This document shows, one piece after another, positions 14,741 to 23,580 of a stretch of DNA of 37,942 nucleotides (positions within the stretch are counted from its first letter, which is position 1; the number at the start of each line of letters is the position of its first letter). Both the position numbers and the translations under genes were made by a program. Where the stretch lies: positions 1 to 37,942 of the IMG/VR virus record IMGVR_UViG_3300007344_000079. The stretch is one strand, 5' to 3'. The notes under the pieces were generated by a model that ran no database searches, had not been told where the DNA came from, and saw only the letters and a list, made by a program, of their open reading frames with translations. The DNA is from a virus.

Positions 14741-17203
14741 ATGGCAACAAAAACGATAGCAATAGCCGTTCAGATTGAGGGCGATGCACAACTAAGACAA
14801 TTACAAGCTAATTTTGACCAAGTAAGAAGGGCAAGAATTGAGTTAAATAAAGCAGAAAAAGCTGGTACTGTAACTGCTAAACAAGCAAATGCAGAAAGAG
14901 CAAAGTTAAATGTTCAGTTAAAAGCAAATAGAAATGCTTTAACAGACCACCAAAACGCTTTACTTAAAAACAATAACGCTCTAAAAAAGAATAGTGGATT
15001 TGTTTCTGGTGTTAAAAAAGGAATGGGACAATGGGCTACTTCAATGATTGGAGTAACTGCTGCTATTGCTGGTGTAACAAGATTAGTAAGTGGAGCAGTT
15101 AAAATATTTGTAGATTTTCAAAAAGCTAATAGTGAGTTAGCAGCCGTTTCAAGAGCATCAGCAGAAGAAATGAAAGCAATGAGTACCCAAGCAAAAGAAT
15201 TAGGAGCTTCTACTGCTTTTACTGCATCACAAGTTACAGAATTACAAACTAACTTTGCTCGTTTAGGTTTTCCAACACAAGATATACAGAATATGACAGA
15301 GGCTACCTTAAATGGTGCTGCTGCATTAGGTTCTGATTTAGGAGAACAAGCAGCATTAACTGGAGCTTTATTAAAACAGTTTGGTTTAGATAGTGAGGAA
15401 GCTGGTAGAGTTAATGATGTATTAGCTGAAAGTGCTGCTAAATCTGCATTAGACTTTAGTAAGTTATCGACTGCTTTACCTATTGTTGGTGCAACTGCTA
15501 ATACTGCTGGTGTAAGTATAGAGAGAACAACGGCTTTATTAGGTACTTTATCAGATAGAGGTTTAGACGCTTCAACTTCTGGTACTTCTTTAAGAAACAT
15601 ATTTTTAGAATTGTCTAAGAAAGGATTAACTTTTGATGAGGCAATGAAACAAATAAACGACTCTACCGATAAGAATAAAACAGCAATGGATTTATTTGGT
15701 AAGCGTTCTGCAACTGCTGGAATTATATTAGCTGAAACTGGTCAGAGTGTTGATAGTTTAGAGGGTTCTTTAATTAATGCAGAGGGAGCAGCTAAGAAAA
15801 TGGCTGATACTATGCTTGATAATGTTAGTGGAGATGTTACAAAAGCACAATCTGCTTATGAGGGTTTTATATTATCTTTAGAAGACGGTAACGGAGTTAT
15901 ATCAGATGTTATTAGAAATGTAACACAATTAGCAACATCTTATTTAGGAATAGCAACAGCAATAAATGAAGCAGAAACAGCACAAGAGGCTTTTAATGCT
16001 ATCGGTTCTATATGGGGAGAAGAAATAGGTGTATTTAATGAACAGACTGCTGAATACTCAAAAAACTTAGCAGATAACGCTAATAACATTGCTGTATTAG
16101 ATGAGAGATTAGCCAACAACAAAATAACACAAGAGCAGTATAATTTAGCAATTCAAAAGTTAGCTACTGGTTGGAAAAGAGCAAGTAAAGAAATCAAAGA
16201 AGCTGATGATACTATAAGTGGTGTTACAGATACAGTAACAGAGTCAACAGAATTAACTCCAGAACAAGTAACAAGAATTAACGATAAAGCAAAGAAAGCA
16301 GCAGAAGTAAAAGCACAAGCACAAAAAGACGCTTTAAAAGCTATTGAAGAACAAGAAGCAGCAGATACAGAGGGAGAACAAGGTGTTTTTGATGCTGAAA
16401 TACTTAAAAATGAAAACCTTTTAGCAATAGATAAAGAATATTTAGACGCTAAAAAATTACAATTAGATGAGTCAATAGCAGCAGAAATAGCAGCAGAAGA
16501 AAAGAAAGCACAAGATTTAGCAACTATTGAACAACTTAAAAGAGATGCAAGACAAGCAACATTTGGATTAACTGCCGATTTATTTAATTTAGGTGCAAGT
16601 TTAGCAGCAGAGGGAAGTAGAGAGCAAAAGGCTTTAGCAAGTGCAGCAGCATTAATACAAACATATCAAGCAGCACAAGCAGCTTATTTAAGTCAATTAT
16701 CAATACCAACTCCAACAGCACCAATTAGAGCAGCAGCAGCAGCATCAATAGCAGTCGCAAGTGGTCTTGCTAATGTGGCAAAAATTAATTCAACTAAATT
16801 TGAAGGTGGTGCAATTCTTCAAGGTGCTTCCCACGCTAACGGTGGGATACCATTTACGATAGATGGTCAAGCAGGTTTTGAAGCAGAGGGTGGAGAAGCA
16901 ATAATAAATAAAAGAAGTACAGAAATGTTTGCACCGTTATTAAGTGCAATAAATGAAGCTGGTGGTGGTGTTGCTTTTGGACGTGGTGGTCGTTTAACTA
17001 AGTTTCAAAACGGTGGTTCTTTACCAACTAATGTAGGTGTTACTGCATCTCAACAAGGATTTGCAAGTGGTGTAATAGATTTAGAAGAATTTAGTTCTGC
17101 AATAGTTGACGGTATTAATGATAAAGAAGTTATTAATGTTGCTACAAACACAACAGACTCAGCAAGTGAAGTATTAAACATTGCAAGTGAGGCTACTTTC
17201 TAA
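14741..17203 (+). CDS. tail tape measure protein (TP901-like core)
   Basis: An 820-residue protein with an N-terminal coiled coil (to about residue 85), a hydrophobic stretch after GMGQWATSMI, then the TP901 core: NSELAAVSRASAEEMKAM, AKELGASTAFTASQVTEL and RTTALLGTLSDRGLDASTSG. Ala/Glu/Lys-rich coiled coils and an Ala-rich hydrophobic region near residue 660 follow. The C-terminus has the common GGIPFTIDG and EGGEAIINKRSTEMF segments. The protein sets tail length and passes through the tube during infection. By the usual 0.15 nm per residue, 820 residues implies a tail of roughly 120 nm. Confidence 0.92.
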   Translation: MATKTIAIAVQIEGDAQLRQLQANFDQVRRARIELNKAEKAGTVTAKQANAERAKLNVQLKANRNALTDHQNALLKNNNALKKNSGFVSGVKKGMGQWATSMIGVTAAIAGVTRLVSGAVKIFVDFQKANSELAAVSRASAEEMKAMSTQAKELGASTAFTASQVTELQTNFARLGFPTQDIQNMTEATLNGAAALGSDLGEQAALTGALLKQFGLDSEEAGRVNDVLAESAAKSALDFSKLSTALPIVGATANTAGVSIERTTALLGTLSDRGLDASTSGTSLRNIFLELSKKGLTFDEAMKQINDSTDKNKTAMDLFGKRSATAGIILAETGQSVDSLEGSLINAEGAAKKMADTMLDNVSGDVTKAQSAYEGFILSLEDGNGVISDVIRNVTQLATSYLGIATAINEAETAQEAFNAIGSIWGEEIGVFNEQTAEYSKNLADNANNIAVLDERLANNKITQEQYNLAIQKLATGWKRASKEIKEADDTISGVTDTVTESTELTPEQVTRINDKAKKAAEVKAQAQKDALKAIEEQEAADTEGEQGVFDAEILKNENLLAIDKEYLDAKKLQLDESIAAEIAAEEKKAQDLATIEQLKRDARQATFGLTADLFNLGASLAAEGSREQKALASAAALIQTYQAAQAAYLSQLSIPTPTAPIRAAAAASIAVASGLANVAKINSTKFEGGAILQGASHANGGIPFTIDGQAGFEAEGGEAIINKRSTEMFAPLLSAINEAGGGVAFGRGGRLTKFQNGGSLPTNVGVTASQQGFASGVIDLEEFSSAIVDGINDKEVINVATNTTDSASEVLNIASEATF

Positions 17204-17239
17204 ATAATATTTTGTAATTTTATAACAAATCAAAATAAA

Positions 17240-17428
17240 ATGTTTGTAAGTGAAATTAAAAGAAAATATAGAAGAAGTGTTTGTAACATTTGTCCAAACA
17301 AAAGAGGAAACTTTAAGTTATTCGGTTTTACTATCTTCAAAAGAGTTGACCAATGTAGAATTTGTAAGTGTTCTTTATTGTTAAAAACGTCTTTAAAAGA
17401 CTCTAAATGTCCACGAGGTTTATGGTAG
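17240..17428 (+). CDS. 62-aa Cys-rich zinc-ribbon protein
   Basis: Cysteines at 15, 18, 39, 42, 44 and 57 form CNIC, CRICKC and the ending KCPRGLW. I recognise this C-x2-C ... C-x2-C-x-C ... CP-x-x-x-W pattern as a small conserved protein of Bacteroidota phages, usually among structural genes and without a known role. It probably binds zinc. A promoter-like but non-consensus AT-rich stretch precedes it. Confidence 0.65.
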   Translation: MFVSEIKRKYRRSVCNICPNKRGNFKLFGFTIFKRVDQCRICKCSLLLKTSLKDSKCPRGLW

Positions 17429-17655
17429 CACCAAAACATAAAGCAGCAGCATATCAAGACAGAGAAAGCGTTATAGATGCTTTCAATGAGATTGGTAAGA
17501 TACGACCAGATAAGAATAAAATAATATTCTTAATTAATCTATTTAATGAAGTTCATAATAATAATGCTTTAAATTGGAATAGCTATGCAACTTGTGGGGA
17601 TTGTCAGCGTGCATTATGTAATTTTTTTAAACACGTTATAAACGAATGGAGATAA
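17422..17655 (+). CDS. 77-aa conserved hypothetical protein
   Basis: I prefer ATG 17422 (MVAPKHKAAAYQ), which gives a 7-base overlap with the previous gene; ATG 17407 in the same frame would add five residues. The C-terminal half has CGDCQRALCNFFKHVINEW, three cysteines that do not make a full ribbon. Overlapping junctions on both sides imply joint translation with the zinc-ribbon and HTH-like genes. Function unknown. Confidence 0.55.
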   Translation: MVAPKHKAAAYQDRESVIDAFNEIGKIRPDKNKIIFLINLFNEVHNNNALNWNSYATCGDCQRALCNFFKHVINEWR

Positions 17656-17903
17656 TAAAAGAATTATTAGTTAGTTATGGTTTAACACCAGATGAAAAAA
17701 CTATTCAAGTTGTTCAAAGAATTATTGAATTAGGTTTTGATAATTGCTGGTTAAGAAATATGTGTATAATAAAAGAGTTTGATGAGCTTTATAAAACAGA
17801 TATAAGCCAAACAGAAATATACTTAGAGTTAGGAGATAAACACAAAATTCATCACGATAGCATTAGACGAATAGTCGCTAATCGTAGAAAATACGAAATT
17901 TAG
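17646..17903 (+). CDS. 85-aa HTH-like protein
   Basis: A small mostly helical protein. Its C-terminal third, TEIYLELGDKHKIHHDSIRR followed by IVANRRKYE, reads as a helix-turn-helix ending in a basic recognition helix. That suggests a DNA-binding regulator or a packaging accessory factor. It is the last gene before the capsid-block promoter, a suitable place for a late regulator. No named family is recognised with confidence. Confidence 0.5.
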   Translation: MEIIKELLVSYGLTPDEKTIQVVQRIIELGFDNCWLRNMCIIKEFDELYKTDISQTEIYLELGDKHKIHHDSIRRIVANRRKYEI

Positions 17904-17910
17904 TTTTAAA

Positions 17911-17955
17911 GTACAATGTTTGTACAACATATTATACTGCAAGTATTTAATTTTG
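17911..17955 (+). promoter_or_regulatory. promoter and palindrome before the capsid genes
   Basis: TAATTTTG at 17948-17955 matches the -7 box. TTTG at 17919-17922 is the nearest -33 match, but the 25-base spacing is long. The TTTG lies inside the perfect palindrome GTACAA-TGT-TTGTAC (17911-17925), which could be an operator. The protease ATG is at 17974. Confidence 0.45.
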
Positions 17956-17973
17956 TAGTATAACTATTTGTAT

Positions 17974-18993
17974 ATGACAATATTTAATAAAGTAGAAAAC
18001 GGTTTTCAAATCAATATTGATGATGAAATCGGCTTTTGGGGTATTACTCATCAAGACTTTACAAATCAACTTAACGAAATCGGAGAGCAAGACGTTCAAC
18101 TTAATATAGCTTCATACGGTGGGGCTGTTTCCGATGCTTTTGCAATTTACAACTCTTTAAAATCTCACAAAGGCAGAATAGTAGCAAACATCTACGGAGA
18201 TAGTGCTTCTTCTGCAACATTTATAGCTATGGCAGCAGATGAGATTAGAATTGTAGATAATGCTTTGTTTTTGATTCATAATGTTTGGGGTGGTGTTACT
18301 GGTGAAGCTGATGATTTAAGAAAGGCAGCAGATGATATGGATAAAGTAAACTCTAATATTATTGATGTTTATAAGAAAAGAACTGGTTTAAACAAAAACA
18401 CTATTAAGTCTTTAATGAATAAGGGCGACTGGTGGACAGCAAAAGAAGCTAAAGCTAATGGTTTTGTTGATGCAGTTGTTGAGCCAAGTGAAATAATCAA
18501 TAGAAGCGAAACTGTTTTAATGAATTGTGCTAATGAAGAAATGAAAGAAGCACTAAAAGAAAAAGTAAATCAATTAAATAATAATAAAAATCAAATCAAA
18601 ATGACAGAAGAAAACAAGTCGTGGTTCTCTGGAAAGTTTGACGAGTTAATGAACTCTTTCAATAAGAAAGAAGAAGTTGCTCCGATAGTTGACGAGCAAC
18701 CAAAAGAAGAAACTATTTCAAAAGAAGAAGTTTCTGAAATGCTTAATTCAGTTAAAGATGAGATTTCTAAATCTAAAGAAGAAAACGAAGCTATCGTTAA
18801 TTCTAAAGAAGAAGAAATTAAAAACTTAAAAGCTGAATTAGAAAAATTAAACGCTAAGGCAACAGAGCCAAAAGCAGAAAACAAATCTCCAGAGGGAGAT
18901 AGTAAAAAAGAAGTTGAAACGACTTCACCGTTTATCAACAAAACTGTTGCAAGGTTAAATAATAAGTATAAAGGAATTTTAAAAATTAAATAA
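17974..18993 (+). CDS. ClpP-like prohead protease fused to a scaffold-like domain
   Basis: From ATG 17974 the product is 339 residues (a TTG at 17968 is less likely). The S14 ClpP fold is clear: GDSASSATF with Ser79, LIHN with His102 and, by alignment to ClpP, Asp152 before the TAKEAKANGFVDAV segment. After about residue 200 comes an acidic/Lys-rich coiled coil, then a basic ending LNNKYKGILK, as in protease-scaffold fusions that chaperone capsid assembly and are then cleaved. It stands directly before the major capsid gene, as expected. An in-frame ATG at 18601 could give a separate scaffold product. Confidence 0.9.
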   Translation: MTIFNKVENGFQINIDDEIGFWGITHQDFTNQLNEIGEQDVQLNIASYGGAVSDAFAIYNSLKSHKGRIVANIYGDSASSATFIAMAADEIRIVDNALFLIHNVWGGVTGEADDLRKAADDMDKVNSNIIDVYKKRTGLNKNTIKSLMNKGDWWTAKEAKANGFVDAVVEPSEIINRSETVLMNCANEEMKEALKEKVNQLNNNKNQIKMTEENKSWFSGKFDELMNSFNKKEEVAPIVDEQPKEETISKEEVSEMLNSVKDEISKSKEENEAIVNSKEEEIKNLKAELEKLNAKATEPKAENKSPEGDSKKEVETTSPFINKTVARLNNKYKGILKIK

Positions 18994-18996
18994 ATT

Positions 18997-20028
18997 ATGG
19001 CTGATGTAATTGCTGCGTCAATGACGCACTCATACGCTGGAGAAGAACTAATTAATGAATTGTTCTATCAACCGCAAGAAAACGTACCTGCTTTATCAAG
19101 TATGTATCGTTTTATACCAGTTAGAGGGGATAAAGTAAATGTTTATTTACCACAAACTCTATCTAAAATATTAAGAAAATACTCAACTTGTGGATTTAGT
19201 GCTGCTGGTGGTACTACGACAATCGTTGATAAGACTTTATCTGTTGAAAAGATTAAAGCAAACTTAGAGGAGTGTGTTGATGCTTGGGATGACACTATCT
19301 TTGCTGAATTAATGAAAGGTGGAGTTAATAGAGATGATTTAAGTGGAACTGTTATTGATAATGTTATCAGAACACAATACTTAAAAGCTGCTGTTTCTGA
19401 CATTCATAGAATTGCTTGGTTTGCTGATGCAAATGATGCTGATAATGACTGGAACCAATTTGACGGTTGGATTACCAACTTCACAGATAGCTCTGCTACA
19501 ATCGGAACTACTCGTTTTATTGATATGGATGCTACATCTTTTGAAACTGGAGATGCTTTAGCTACTGATGGTGCTTTAGGTATTTTAAGACAAATATGGT
19601 CAGCTCAAACTGCTACATTAAGAGCAGTGCCAAATATGGATAAAAAATTCTATGTAACTAATACAGTTATTGATAACTATGCTACTACTTTAGAAAATCA
19701 AGGAAACATTGAGGGACAAAGATACATTCAAGATGGTGTTGCTAAATATATGTTTAGAGGTGTTGAATTAGTTGCTGTACCAGAATGGGACACTAACTTA
19801 GCTGACTCAACTAACCCACACTACACGGGAAGTGGTCTTGGTATCGGTTCAAACTTAATTGTTTATACTGCTAAAGATAACTTAGTATTTGGTTCTGATG
19901 TTGTTGAAGGTTCTACTTCATTTAAAGTAAGATATGCTGATGATGATGATGAGAAAATGAAAGTAACAACTAAATTCAAGTTAGGAGTTCAGACTATGCA
20001 TTACGAATATGTTTGTGTAGCATACTAA
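18997..20028 (+). CDS. major capsid protein (HK97 fold)
   Basis: A 343-residue protein directly after the protease-scaffold gene and followed by a strong hairpin. The opening (MADVIAASMTHSYAGEELIN), the VPALSSMYRFIPVRGDKVNV segment and the ending TTKFKLGVQTMHYEY fit HK97-fold major capsid proteins of Bacteroidota phages. No long delta domain precedes it, consistent with the separate scaffold part of the upstream gene. Cys residues are few. It would form the icosahedral shell. Confidence 0.85.
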   Translation: MADVIAASMTHSYAGEELINELFYQPQENVPALSSMYRFIPVRGDKVNVYLPQTLSKILRKYSTCGFSAAGGTTTIVDKTLSVEKIKANLEECVDAWDDTIFAELMKGGVNRDDLSGTVIDNVIRTQYLKAAVSDIHRIAWFADANDADNDWNQFDGWITNFTDSSATIGTTRFIDMDATSFETGDALATDGALGILRQIWSAQTATLRAVPNMDKKFYVTNTVIDNYATTLENQGNIEGQRYIQDGVAKYMFRGVELVAVPEWDTNLADSTNPHYTGSGLGIGSNLIVYTAKDNLVFGSDVVEGSTSFKVRYADDDDEKMKVTTKFKLGVQTMHYEYVCVAY

Positions 20029-20037
20029 TATAATTAT

Positions 20038-20061
20038 AGAGGGGGTTTAAATACTCCCTCT
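20038..20061 (+). terminator. hairpin after the major capsid gene
   Basis: AGAGGGGGT (20038-20046) pairs with ACTCCCTCT (20053-20061), 9 pairs including one G-U, with loop TTAAAT. It starts 10 bases after the capsid stop. No long T run follows, so it may be a partial terminator or an RNA-stability hairpin. Confidence 0.7.
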
Positions 20062-20082
20062 TAACTTAAAAAATTAATAAAA

Positions 20083-20649
20083 ATGGCAGAATTATCTAAT
20101 GATATTCTTATAACGTGTGATGATGAAAACAGACGTGGTGGAATTAAGCGTTTATTTGTTATAAACAGAGAAAACGTAACTTCTTTTACTGCTGGTGCTT
20201 CTCACGACTATACTGCTGTTACTTTAGATGCTACTTCTGATGTTTGGTATGAAATCCAAATTGATGACGAAAGTGGAAGTTACAATGCAGAAGGGTCAAG
20301 AGAAAACGGAAGTTCTTTACAAGAACATACTGTTGAAGCAATGACACCAAGAATAGACAAAGCAAAAGCTAAAACTTTACAAGAATTATTTACTTCGTGT
20401 AAATTGATTTGTTTAGTTGAAACTTATATTTCTACTGGAACTTATAACCAATCTTTTATTGTAGGTTATGATGAGATATTAGGAAGTGATGCAGCTTTAA
20501 GAGCAAATATCACAACAATATTAGAGGCTGAATTACAAGGTCAAAATGCATATATGATTACAATGAGTGGTAAATCTGGCGAAATTGCTAGAGAATACGT
20601 TGGCGACATTGACACTAATGCAAGTGGTACAGTTAGCTTCGGAAGTTAA
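20083..20649 (+). CDS. major tail (tube) protein
   Basis: A 188-residue beta-rich protein with the layout of Bacteroidota tail tube proteins: an N-terminal CDDENRRGGIKRLFVINREN, a central strand ending in ...RIDKAKAKTLQEL, and the final AYMITMSGKSGEIAREYVG that corresponds to the G-Y-x-I-x-x-x-G-x-E segment. It stands alone between two look-alike hairpins, which fits a protein needed in high copy. Its position between capsid and portal genes is unusual. A decoration protein is the main alternative. Confidence 0.6.
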   Translation: MAELSNDILITCDDENRRGGIKRLFVINRENVTSFTAGASHDYTAVTLDATSDVWYEIQIDDESGSYNAEGSRENGSSLQEHTVEAMTPRIDKAKAKTLQELFTSCKLICLVETYISTGTYNQSFIVGYDEILGSDAALRANITTILEAELQGQNAYMITMSGKSGEIAREYVGDIDTNASGTVSFGS

Positions 20650-20654
20650 TAATT

Positions 20655-20676
20655 AGAGGGGTTTAAAATCCCCTCT
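20655..20676 (+). terminator. hairpin after the tail tube gene
   Basis: AGAGGGG (20655-20661) pairs with CCCCTCT (20670-20676), loop TTTAAAAT, followed by TTATT. Its sequence closely resembles the hairpin at 20038-20061. Confidence 0.75.
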
Positions 20677-20694
20677 TTATTAAAACAAAAATTT

Positions 20695-20964
20695 ATGTAT
20701 AGAATTAAAGAGAGTGGTTTGGGTAAAAAGTGGTGTGGAGATGGTATAATCATTTTAACACACGAATTAAGCCAAAGAAAACTAAAAAAATTATTCAACG
20801 CAAGATGCGAATTTATAGAAGAATATGAACAAGAAACCACAAGCGAGGAAACCGAGACATCGAGCAGTACCGCAAAAGAAAACACCGCAGATAAAAGCAA
20901 TGGCGGTAACAACGGACATAAATCAAACACAAGAAAAGGAAGCAAAAAGCACAAAGCAGACTAA
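20695..20964 (+). CDS. 89-aa conserved phage protein with low-complexity tail
   Basis: The first 45 residues carry GDGIIILTHELSQRKLKKLF and CEFIEEYE, a pattern shared by small proteins near portal genes in Bacteroidota phages (a strand, then an S-Q-x-x-L-x-x-L helix). The remaining half is Ser/Thr/Glu and then Lys/Gly/Asn-rich and appears disordered. That half overlaps the start of the portal gene in another frame by up to 140 bases. Function unknown; possibly structural. Confidence 0.6.
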   Translation: MYRIKESGLGKKWCGDGIIILTHELSQRKLKKLFNARCEFIEEYEQETTSEETETSSSTAKENTADKSNGGNNGHKSNTRKGSKKHKAD

Positions 20965-22132
20965 GTGGTTTCCATTTTTCAAGGATAGTGATAATATCTA
21001 TATTAATGATTTAGCAGCAAGGGCTAAAAGAAGTCCTACTCACGGTGCTATATTACAATCTAAAGCAGTTTATACTGCTGGACAAGGCTTTTCGTATAAA
21101 GTTGATGGAGAAGATAAGCAGGAAGAAGATTTAGACGTTAAAACTCTTGATTATCTAAACGAAGTAAATAACAAAAGACAATCTTTACATTGGTTATTTA
21201 GCAAATCTGCTTATGACTTTATTTATAGTGGTAACGCTTATATTGAAGTTCATAAAGGTAATGAGTTTACAAGTCTATTTTATCAAGATGCAAGTAAGGT
21301 AAGAATAAGTGAAGAAACGGCTTATATTAGTGCTTATTGGCGTGATATTGAAAACCAACCAACTTATAATGATAAAGACTACCCAGTTGAAACATTAGAG
21401 CTTTGGAATGGAGAATTAGACACAACACAAAAAAAGTTTATTATACATCTTAAAAACGATGTACCCGAATACGATTATTATGGTTTACCAGAACATTTAC
21501 AAATACTAAAATGGGCTGATGTAGAATATAAAATTGTACAATTCAATCTTGACAAACTTAAAAACGGTTTCTTTCCAAGTGTTGCTATGGATATTGTTGG
21601 ACAAGCTCCAGAGGGAATGACAGAGCAAGAATATGTTGATAAGATTAAAGACAGTTTTACAGACGAGGGTAACAATCACAAAATGTTAATTCAATTAGTT
21701 GATAGTTTAGACCAAGCAACTAATATAACTGAATTTACAACGGCAAGAGAGGGAGAATTATTAGAACTACAAAATTTAGCCACACAAACTATAATTGCAG
21801 GTCATAGATGGTTTGCAAGTTTAGCTGGTATATCTCAAGCAGGTAGTTTAGGTAGCAATCAACAAATAAGAAACGAGTACAATATAGCTTTAAAAGGTGT
21901 TGTTGTGCCACAATTTCAAAACCCATTATTAAGAATGTTTAACGACTTACTTACAATAGCAGGGTTTGAGAATGTTAAATTAGGTGTCTTAAATGTTGCT
22001 CCAGTAGGAATAGAAGATAAAATTGAGCCTAAAGAAGTATTATCAATTAATGAGCAACGTGAGTTGCTTGGGTATGAACCAATAGAAGAAAAAGAAGATG
22101 AGCCGAACAACGGAGATGATAACAACGACTGA
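20825..22132 (+). CDS. portal protein
   Basis: A 435-residue protein. DLAARAKRSPTHGAILQSKA, YDFIYSGNAYIEV, the WADVEYKIVQFNLDKLKNG-type stem and the helix-rich C-terminal part (MFNDLLTIAGFENVKL) fit a phage portal, the 12-subunit ring through which DNA passes. Size is normal. The ATG at 20825 gives a basic N-terminal tail overlapping the previous gene; ATG 20900 is an alternative that would remove 25 of those residues. It is not next to terL as in most siphophages. The acidic C-terminus overlaps the connector gene. Confidence 0.85.
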   Translation: MNKKPQARKPRHRAVPQKKTPQIKAMAVTTDINQTQEKEAKSTKQTKWFPFFKDSDNIYINDLAARAKRSPTHGAILQSKAVYTAGQGFSYKVDGEDKQEEDLDVKTLDYLNEVNNKRQSLHWLFSKSAYDFIYSGNAYIEVHKGNEFTSLFYQDASKVRISEETAYISAYWRDIENQPTYNDKDYPVETLELWNGELDTTQKKFIIHLKNDVPEYDYYGLPEHLQILKWADVEYKIVQFNLDKLKNGFFPSVAMDIVGQAPEGMTEQEYVDKIKDSFTDEGNNHKMLIQLVDSLDQATNITEFTTAREGELLELQNLATQTIIAGHRWFASLAGISQAGSLGSNQQIRNEYNIALKGVVVPQFQNPLLRMFNDLLTIAGFENVKLGVLNVAPVGIEDKIEPKEVLSINEQRELLGYEPIEEKEDEPNNGDDNND

Positions 22133-22589
22133 GATTAAAAGTTTAGCTATTGTTGATGCAAATATTGATACGGCTTACTTTGACCAGTATATCTTAATGA
22201 CTCAAAGAAAGTATATAAAACCTTTTTTGGGTGTTGATTTTTATGATGAATTAACTACACAAATTGCAGGAGCTTCTTTAACTACTGCAAATGATACTTT
22301 GTTAGATGACTATATAAAACCAGCATTAGCTCACTATGTAGTATATGTTTCTTTACCACAATTAAGAAGTCAAGTAGCTAAAGGTGGTGTGTTTTTAAAT
22401 TTATCTGATACTGCTGATGCGGTTAGTGATTTAGGTTATGGACAAATAAGAGATGATTATTTAGCTAAAGCAGAAACTTTTATAGATGAAATAGATAATT
22501 ATATTAAAGAATACAGAAAAACAAATACTAACGCTTATCCGTTATATTGTGGTAAACAATCACAAAACGGTGGGATAATATTATATTAA
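22116..22589 (+). CDS. head-tail connector (DUF6712-like)
   Basis: A helical protein of 157 residues from ATG 22116 (MITTTEIKSLAIVDANID), the start that matches the family opening; an in-frame ATG 22098 would add six residues. QRKYIKPFLGVDFYDEL and YIKPALAHYVVYVSLPQL are the characteristic segments of DUF6712-type connector or adaptor proteins of Bacteroidota phages. It directly follows and overlaps the portal gene, where an adaptor is expected. It would dock below the portal ring. Confidence 0.75.
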   Translation: MITTTEIKSLAIVDANIDTAYFDQYILMTQRKYIKPFLGVDFYDELTTQIAGASLTTANDTLLDDYIKPALAHYVVYVSLPQLRSQVAKGGVFLNLSDTADAVSDLGYGQIRDDYLAKAETFIDEIDNYIKEYRKTNTNAYPLYCGKQSQNGGIILY

Positions 22590-22590
22590 A

Positions 22591-22872
22591 ATGGATGATA
22601 ATAGTAAATTAATAGGAGAAAACGGTTGTATGTTTGTTGATAATTCAGCAACAAATCAAGATATTTATATGATTACAGTTTTAGAAGCTGCAACATTTAC
22701 GACTTTAAAAGAAGGCTCTAACAAGTCTGTAACTGGTACAGATGTTATGAGTGATATTAACTTGACTGGGAAAACTATACCAGCAGGAGCAATATTGACA
22801 CCTTATGATGAAGTTTTTACAGATGTGACGGTTTCTGGTGGTAGTTTAATGGTTTATAAACTTGGGAAGTAA
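22591..22872 (+). CDS. 93-aa virion protein (small beta domain)
   Basis: A small beta-rich protein with ITVLEAATFTTLKEG, GKTIPAGAILTPYDEVFTDV and an ending GGSLMVYKLGK. The pattern (a strand, FTTL, G-x-T-I-x-A-G, F-x-x-V, SGGxxxxYK) is recurrent in phage structural genes near fibres and capsid decoration proteins. It starts one base after the connector stop and its own stop overlaps the next ATG. A precise role cannot be given. Confidence 0.55.
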   Translation: MDDNSKLIGENGCMFVDNSATNQDIYMITVLEAATFTTLKEGSNKSVTGTDVMSDINLTGKTIPAGAILTPYDEVFTDVTVSGGSLMVYKLGK

Positions 22873-23579
22873 TGCCTAGTATATATAAATTTTTAAGTCC
22901 TTTCGGAGTAAATAATACACCTTTCAACCCTTTAAGTGTTAGTGGTCTTCAATTATATTTAGCCAAAAACAATGCAACGGCTTCAAGTTGGTTAGACCAA
23001 AGCCCTAATGCTTTTGATTTTGTGCAGGGTACAGCAATACAACAACCTACAGTAAGTGCTAATTCAGTAGATTTTGACGGTGTAAATGACATAATGGTTA
23101 AATCAGTAGCTAATGCTTATAGCGGAGATAGTGGTGGTATTATTTTTTTTAGTGGTTATAATACTGGAAATACACAGCGTTATTTATCTTCTTCTGATAC
23201 TGCAACAGCTAATAATTGGCTTGGTTTTTCGGTGTTTAATAATAAGATTGGAATTTTCACAGATATTGGTGGAACAAGTAATTTTTGCCAGTGCGATACG
23301 GTTATTCCATTAGGCTATTTTTACGGATATATTGAGTCTGATGGCTCAAGTTATGAAATGAGTGTTAACGGAGCAATAAATACATTCTCTGGTACAGATA
23401 ACGGTAATTGGTTTGCAGATGTTGCAGGTAGAGATGCTTTAGAGATAGGTGGTGTTTTAAGAAATTCACCTTTATACGGAGATGGGCAATTAAACAAAAT
23501 ATTATATTCCAATGCATCTCTAACAACATCTGAAAAAGCTGCTATAAATAGCTTTATGAGAGTACCAACAAATTATTAA
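22872..23579 (+). CDS. LamG/concanavalin-like virion protein
   Basis: A 235-residue protein with LQLYLAKNNATASSWLDQSPNAFDF, then VDFDGVNDIMV and the ending LTTSEKAAINSFM, hallmarks of LamG/concanavalin-A-like jelly-roll domains in Bacteroidota phage and surface proteins. Such domains bind carbohydrate. A receptor-binding or capsid-decorating role is likely. The N-terminal 20 residues are Pro/Asn-rich and may anchor it to the virion. It is coupled to the small virion gene upstream. Confidence 0.7.
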   Translation: MPSIYKFLSPFGVNNTPFNPLSVSGLQLYLAKNNATASSWLDQSPNAFDFVQGTAIQQPTVSANSVDFDGVNDIMVKSVANAYSGDSGGIIFFSGYNTGNTQRYLSSSDTATANNWLGFSVFNNKIGIFTDIGGTSNFCQCDTVIPLGYFYGYIESDGSSYEMSVNGAINTFSGTDNGNWFADVAGRDALEIGGVLRNSPLYGDGQLNKILYSNASLTTSEKAAINSFMRVPTNY

Positions 23580-23580
23580 A

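Noticed and set aside
23113-23313. Hydrophobic ORF within the LamG-like gene
   Set aside because: It lies wholly inside a well-supported gene in another frame and arises from T-rich codons.
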